DNA from: Deltaproteobacteria bacterium
Lineage (GTDB): Bacteria > Myxococcota_A > Polyangia > Polyangiales > Houyiibacteriaceae
Direction: 5' to 3'
Length of the DNA: 9,321 nt
Assembly (NCBI GenBank): GCA_003647035.1
Contig: QMMB01000099.1
Coordinates: forward strand, 1-9,321
Numbering within the stretch: position 1 is the stretch's first letter; each line of letters begins with the position of its first letter. The notes beneath the pieces were generated by a model that ran no database searches, was not told where the DNA came from, and was given only the letters and a program-made list of their open reading frames with translations. The translations under genes were made by a program, and so were the position numbers. Below are positions 6,484 through 9,321 of the stretch, piece by piece.

Positions 6484-6511
6484 TTGACATTAAAAGTGAA
6501 CGCCGTATACA
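6484..6511 (+). promoter_or_regulatory. sigma-70-type promoter of the small lipoprotein gene
   Basis: A perfect TTGACA (-35) at 6484-6489 is followed after 16 bp by TATACA (-10, 4 of 6) at 6506-6511 in an AT-rich stretch. Transcription should start near 6518, giving a leader of about 28 bases with an AGGAGG site. The -10 lies inside the palindrome at 6505-6522, so a bound repressor would block polymerase directly. Confidence 0.65.
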
Positions 6512-6522
6512 TCAATGTATAC
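6505..6522. promoter_or_regulatory. palindromic operator, probably bound by the TetR regulator
   Basis: GTATACAT-CA-ATGTATAC is a perfect dyad with 8-bp arms and a 2-bp centre. A third, near-identical half-site GAATACAT follows at 6526-6533. Length, symmetry and position between a divergent TetR gene and its neighbour are what TetR-family operators show. Binding by this particular TetR is inferred. Confidence 0.75.
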
Positions 6523-6534
6523 AGCGAATACATC

Positions 6535-6541
6535 AGGAGGT
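6535..6541 (+). promoter_or_regulatory. consensus Shine-Dalgarno of the small lipoprotein gene
   Basis: AGGAGGT lies 4-5 bp before the ATG at 6546 and is the strongest ribosome site in the window. It suggests high expression of the lipoprotein once the repressor is off. Confidence 0.85.
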
Positions 6542-6545
6542 CAAC

Positions 6546-6842
6546 ATGAACAAGCAACTACTCACAATCGGAATCGTTCTCTCCCTCGGCACCGTCGGCT
6601 GCGCCGGCCTTGGCGTCCAGAATGGATCGACTCTCAACGCACAGGCCGAGAACGAGCAGGGGTTCGACAACCTTTGGGTCGCCCACGAAAAGGCCCCCAC
6701 AGGGGGATTGGATGGGCCGGTCTATGCGGAGCAGGGCCTCGGCGCTCTCTGGGACCCCCAGGAGGAGGCCGAGACCTCCGGCGGTGCCATCGGCTCCTAT
6801 GCGAATCGAAGCCTCGGAAACCTATGGAACGGGAACCTGTAG
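6546..6842 (+). CDS. small lipoprotein with three 25-residue Trp-ending repeats
   Basis: This 98-residue protein has a lipoprotein signal peptide: MNKQLLTIGIVLSLGTVGC, with Cys19 as the lipidated residue after TVG, giving a mature chain of 80 residues anchored in the envelope. The mature part is almost wholly three 25-residue units ending at W44, W69 and W94. The shared ends are ENEQGFDNLW, YAEQGLGALW and YANRSLGNLW, with Gly-rich middles (APTGGLDG, ETSGGAIG) in units two and three. The chain is acidic and has no other Cys. I recognise no named family; a membrane-associated repeat peptide or binding scaffold are possibilities. Regulation is unusually clear: consensus -35, operator over the -10 and a perfect ribosome site, divergent from a TetR gene. 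The P450 gene begins 64 bp downstream and may share the transcript. A weak AACCT/AGGTT stem (6834-6855) after the gene has no T-run. Confidence 0.82.
   Translation: MNKQLLTIGIVLSLGTVGCAGLGVQNGSTLNAQAENEQGFDNLWVAHEKAPTGGLDGPVYAEQGLGALWDPQEEAETSGGAIGSYANRSLGNLWNGNL
6603..6827 (+). repeat. three tandem 75-bp coding repeats in the lipoprotein gene
   Basis: Residues 20-44, 45-69 and 70-94 form units of equal length. Their last nine or so residues are clearly related ([AN]-[EN]-x-[GS]-[FL]-[DG]-[NA]-L-W), while the first halves have diverged. The exact 25-residue spacing of the three Leu-Trp pairs, with no indels, argues for old tandem duplication under structural constraint. Confidence 0.7.
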
Positions 6843-6856
6843 CTCACATAAGGTTA

Positions 6857-6904
6857 CAACTTGTTGAGTTGCGGAGCGACGGGGATAAGTTTACTTTGTG
6901 TAAA
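6857..6904. promoter_or_regulatory. two 5-5-5 dyads upstream of the P450 gene
   Basis: CAACT-tgttg-AGTTG (6857-6871) and TTTAC-tttgt-GTAAA (6890-6904) are perfect inverted repeats with 5-bp arms and 5-bp spacers, 33 bp apart centre to centre (about three helical turns). The second ends 2 bp before the P450 ATG. It also reads GTTTACtttGTGTAA, the same two-hexamer layout as the units between the TetR and lipoprotein genes. A weak promoter TTGTTG-N17-GATAAG (6861-6889) could start transcription inside it. There is no Shine-Dalgarno, so these sites may control expression or translation. All roles are inferred. Confidence 0.4.
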
Positions 6905-6906
6905 TA

Positions 6907-8340
6907 ATGACCCTGCTGGTCGAGACGCAAGAGAATCTGCCCCCACCCAAGCCCATCCCCCGTCACAAGGGGCATTGGCTCTGGGGCGGGACCTTCGACT
7001 TCCAGCGGAACCCGGCCGAGTTCCTGCTCGAGGCACATGAGAAGTACGGCGACGTGTTCGTGACGCGCGTGCTGACCGGCCAATCGTACTTCATTCGAGA
7101 CCCTGAGGTCGTCAACGCGATCAACGTCACGCACGCCAAGCACATCTACAAGCCCAAGGTGGTGAAGCAGATGTGGAAACCGTTCCTAGGCGACGGGCTC
7201 GTGCCGAACGACGGGGATTCGTGGAAACGGCAGCACAAGTTGCTCATGCCGGGTTTCCACAAGACACGCGTCGATGCTTACGCGCCGACGATGGCCGAGT
7301 ACACGGCCGACATGGTCCGCAGTTGGACGAACGGCGAGCAACGCGACTTCCGGCAAGAGATGGCGGAGCTCACCCTTCGCGTCGTCGCCAAGACGCTGTT
7401 CGATACGGACCTCGCGCACGATTCCGAAACGGTGCACCAGGCGATGGACGACATTTGCGAGGCGCTGATCGATCATGCGCAGACTCCGATCCCGACGCCG
7501 CGCTGGTGGCCGTCGGAGCGCAACAAGCGCATGGTGCGGGCGCTCGACGCGATGGACGGCGTCATCGAACGCCTCGTCGACGCGCGTCGCAAGCAGAACA
7601 AGGACCGCGGCGATCTCATGTCGCAGGTCGTGTTCGCCACCGACGAGCAAGGCAGCATGTCGACCAAGCAGATGCGTGACGAGCTGATGACGCTGATCTT
7701 CGCGGGTCACGAGACCACGGCGCACACGCTTACCTGGGCTTGGTATCTGCTCGCGACCAATCGAGACACGCTCGCCAAGGCGCAAGCAGAGCTCGATCAG
7801 ACCCTGGGCGGCAGAGCCATCGGCGCCGACGATTTGCCTGACCTGCCGTACCTCGAGATGTGCCTCAAAGAGTCACTTCGCCGTCTTCCAGCGGTCTGGA
7901 TCTTCGCACGCGAGGCCCAAACCGATCTGCGTTTGGGAGACTACTTCTTCCCGAAGGGGGCGATCCTTGCGATAAGCCCGCTCGCCACGGGGCGTAATGC
8001 GAAGTACTTCGACAATCCCTTGGAATACCGCCCTGAGCGCTGGACGCGGGAGTCCGAGCGTCGGCTGCCGAGGGGCGCCTATGTGCCGTTCGCCGGGGGG
8101 CCCCGGGTTTGCCTCGGCAAGCAGTTCGCCATGATGGAGATGCGCATCATCCTCGGGACCCTGATTCAAAACGTCGACATCAATCTTCTCGATGGCTTCG
8201 AGCCGGATTTCGTCGCCAACATTTCGCTGAACCCCGGCGAGCGAGGCATGCAGATGAAGGTTCGCTTCCGTGATGGCGCGCCCGTCTTGACTGGCGATCG
8301 CGAGACGAAGCCTGCGATTTCCGATACTCACGCAGCCTGA
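6907..8340 (+). CDS. cytochrome P450 monooxygenase
   Basis: This 477-residue haem monooxygenase inserts oxygen into an unknown organic substrate using electrons from a separate reductase/ferredoxin, none of which is encoded here. All hallmark motifs are present: I-helix AGHETTA (266-272), K-helix E-x-x-R at E322-R325 (KESLRRLP), PERW (376-379) and the haem loop PFAGGPRVCLGKQFAMME (394-411), with C402 as the haem thiolate. The region WKRQHKLLMPGFH (106-118) is the usual C-helix. There is no transmembrane anchor; the N-terminus is proline-rich (LPPPKPIPRHKGHW), so it is soluble or peripheral. The length is somewhat above typical soluble bacterial P450s (about 400-450), and the style resembles the CYP102/CYP4-like branch. 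The ATG at 6907 gives the best N-terminus but lacks a Shine-Dalgarno. It follows the TetR-controlled lipoprotein and is probably in the same regulon. Confidence 0.95.
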   Translation: MTLLVETQENLPPPKPIPRHKGHWLWGGTFDFQRNPAEFLLEAHEKYGDVFVTRVLTGQSYFIRDPEVVNAINVTHAKHIYKPKVVKQMWKPFLGDGLVPNDGDSWKRQHKLLMPGFHKTRVDAYAPTMAEYTADMVRSWTNGEQRDFRQEMAELTLRVVAKTLFDTDLAHDSETVHQAMDDICEALIDHAQTPIPTPRWWPSERNKRMVRALDAMDGVIERLVDARRKQNKDRGDLMSQVVFATDEQGSMSTKQMRDELMTLIFAGHETTAHTLTWAWYLLATNRDTLAKAQAELDQTLGGRAIGADDLPDLPYLEMCLKESLRRLPAVWIFAREAQTDLRLGDYFFPKGAILAISPLATGRNAKYFDNPLEYRPERWTRESERRLPRGAYVPFAGGPRVCLGKQFAMMEMRIILGTLIQNVDINLLDGFEPDFVANISLNPGERGMQMKVRFRDGAPVLTGDRETKPAISDTHAA

Positions 8341-8393
8341 CCGGCGCCGCCCAGGCACTGACAGGGGCCCCCAGCGGCGGCTCAGGCGGCACC

Positions 8394-8413
8394 AGCGGTT
8401 CAGGGAACGCTTT
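8394..8413 (+). terminator. possible weak hairpin after the P450 gene
   Basis: AGCGGTT-caggg-AACGCT can form a stem with one bulged G, followed only by TT. A second possible GC stem (GCCGCC at 8346, GGCGGC at 8376) lies before it. Neither has a proper T-run, so intrinsic termination is doubtful. Confidence 0.2.
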
Positions 8414-8453
8414 CGCCGGGTGTACTGACCGAGATTCAGGTAAGCTTCGCCCC

Positions 8454-9321
8454 ATGAACTACCGATATTTTGGGATGCTTAGCCTGTCATTGGCTCTGCT
8501 GGGGATGATGACTGTTGGATGCGGGACCGACTCCGGGACCACTGGCGGCACCGCGGGCACCGGAGGCGCTGGCGGCTCGGGTCCTCCTGCCGAATGCAAC
8601 GTCGCTGCTCCGGCGGCGCTCGCCACGTGCGTGGATGCAGTGAACCAGACACGGCTGGCCTGCTATCTCGACACCGATAGCGCGTGTGAGAGCAGCGCCT
8701 TCGATAGTGCGCTCACCACGCTGAAGGATGGCGTCGAAGCGAGCTGCAGCGATGACGAGTTCAACTCGCTGACGGTCGATGCCTTGGTCGCCCGGTTGCA
8801 GACATCGTGTACCTCGGAGACGGGCTCGATCGAATGGCGGACGTTCGGGGGACCGCAGGGTGCGGTGTGGGCCGATGCCTTTGCCAACCAAAAGGCTTGC
8901 ATGCGCACCGCACACGAGACCGCTTCCGCGCTGGTGAACGGCGCGCTGACCACGGTCAACGAATGCTTGGCAGCCGGGAACTGTGACCCAAGCGCCCTCG
9001 GCGCCGATGCGGAGGCAGCGGCCGCGGCGGCGGTGAGCGACATCGAAGCAGCTTGTCAGGGGACCGCGAGACTCGATTTCTTCATCGCCGTGACGCCGGA
9101 TATCTACGTTGACCGGACGTTGGCCCAAGTCGATTGCATGGTGGCGACTTCGCACGCCGATACGGCGCCGCTCACTCTGGGGTGCGGCCCGTCGAACGTG
9201 GACATGGATCCGCCCCGGGGCGAGTACCAGCAGATCATCGTTGATGGCGTCAAGTGGGGTACACTCTGCGGAGCCGGGACCGAGTACGCGGTCCTAGTCC
9301 GGCCCGCGCCGGAGGGGGACA
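8454..9321 (+). CDS. Cys-rich secreted lipoprotein, possibly N-terminal part of a pectinacetylesterase-like hydrolase (3' truncated by window)
   Basis: The frame is open from the ATG at 8454 to the window edge (289 codons, no stop). It begins with a lipoprotein signal (MNYRYFGMLSLSLALLGMMTVGC, lipidated Cys23, the same TVGC box as the small lipoprotein). A Gly/Thr/Ser linker (24-44) follows, then an Ala-rich helical domain (about 48-235) with many cysteines (48, 59, 70, 78, 98, 119, 149, 171, 177, 201, 228), which probably form disulfides outside the cytoplasm. The visible end, QQIIVDGVKWGTLCGAGTEY and then VLVRPAPEGD, resembles the entry strand of pectinacetylesterase-type alpha/beta hydrolases (GT-C-x-x-GT-x-Y ... 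VRP). The catalytic Ser would lie beyond the window, so this is a tentative match. The ribosome site is weak (AGG 13 bp upstream). The same frame is open upstream of the ATG. Confidence 0.72.
   Translation, partial: MNYRYFGMLSLSLALLGMMTVGCGTDSGTTGGTAGTGGAGGSGPPAECNVAAPAALATCVDAVNQTRLACYLDTDSACESSAFDSALTTLKDGVEASCSDDEFNSLTVDALVARLQTSCTSETGSIEWRTFGGPQGAVWADAFANQKACMRTAHETASALVNGALTTVNECLAAGNCDPSALGADAEAAAAAAVSDIEAACQGTARLDFFIAVTPDIYVDRTLAQVDCMVATSHADTAPLTLGCGPSNVDMDPPRGEYQQIIVDGVKWGTLCGAGTEYAVLVRPAPEGD

Larger units (their letters stand above)
6474..6531. repeat. array of GTNNAC half-sites in three 15-bp units
   Basis: Six hexamers of the form G-N-N-N-A-C are arranged as three units with 3-bp spacers: GTAAACactGTTGAC (6474-6488), GTGAACgccGTATAC (6496-6510) and GTATACagcGAATAC (6517-6531). 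Unit starts are 22 and 21 bp apart, about two helical turns, so proteins bound to each unit would lie on one DNA face. Five of the six hexamers fit GTNNAC. The first unit covers the -35 and the second the -10 of the lipoprotein promoter. Confidence 0.5.

Noticed and set aside
6465..6557. N-terminal extension of the TetR protein from a TTG at 6557
   Set aside because: It would encode the palindromic operator and promoter and overlap the divergent lipoprotein start. The residues are not TetR-like.
6834..6855. AACCT/AGGTT stem after the small lipoprotein gene as terminator
   Set aside because: Five-base, GC-poor stem with no T-run. Readthrough into the P450 gene seems as likely.
8487..9155. Minus-strand 222-codon frame near the right edge
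   Set aside because: Antisense to a plus-strand frame with signal peptide, lipobox and linker. The minus frame has low-complexity, Arg-rich composition.

Overview
The window looks like a piece of a high-GC, soil-type myxobacterial genome (Myxococcota, probably Polyangia-like). This is inferred from strong GC bias at third codon positions, a PEGA-domain envelope protein, a lipoprotein with a Gly/Thr/Ser-rich linker after its lipobox, a good sigma-54 promoter and a stand-alone cytochrome P450. No rRNA, tRNA, CRISPR array, transposase or integrase is visible.

Left part (1-3716). The tail of an unidentified plus-strand gene ends at 90. A minus-strand pair follows: a GT4-like glycosyltransferase (820-1932) whose end overlaps the start of a class I SAM methyltransferase (105-827) by 8 bp. 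Divergent from them is a plus-strand pair: a GT2 (dolichyl-phosphate mannosyltransferase-like) glycosyltransferase (2011-2748), then a DHH-family phosphoesterase (2757-3716) 8 bp downstream. The three sugar/methyl-transfer genes suggest a glycoconjugate or surface-polysaccharide locus, with the DHH enzyme as a passenger or housekeeping partner.

Middle (3717-5799). A 184-bp gap holds a 13-bp direct repeat with 22-bp period, then a near-perfect sigma-54 -24/-12 promoter and a strong Shine-Dalgarno, leading to an 80-residue single-pass membrane protein (3901-4143). The 3' end of that gene overlaps, tail to tail, a 572-residue secreted or membrane PEGA-domain protein on the minus strand (4081-5799).

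Right part (5841-8340). A TetR-family regulator (minus) is divergent from a small lipoprotein gene (plus), which is followed by a cytochrome P450 gene. The gap between regulator and lipoprotein is AT-rich. It contains a consensus -35, a perfect 8+8 bp palindrome over the -10, an array of GTNNAC half-sites and a perfect AGGAGG ribosome site. This is the most interesting part of the window: a probable autoregulated TetR switch driving a lipoprotein built from three exact-length 25-residue Trp-ending repeats, and probably the P450.

Right edge (8454-9321). A Cys-rich lipoprotein gene runs off the window. Its last visible residues resemble the beginning of a pectinacetylesterase-like secreted hydrolase domain, but the catalytic part is outside the window.
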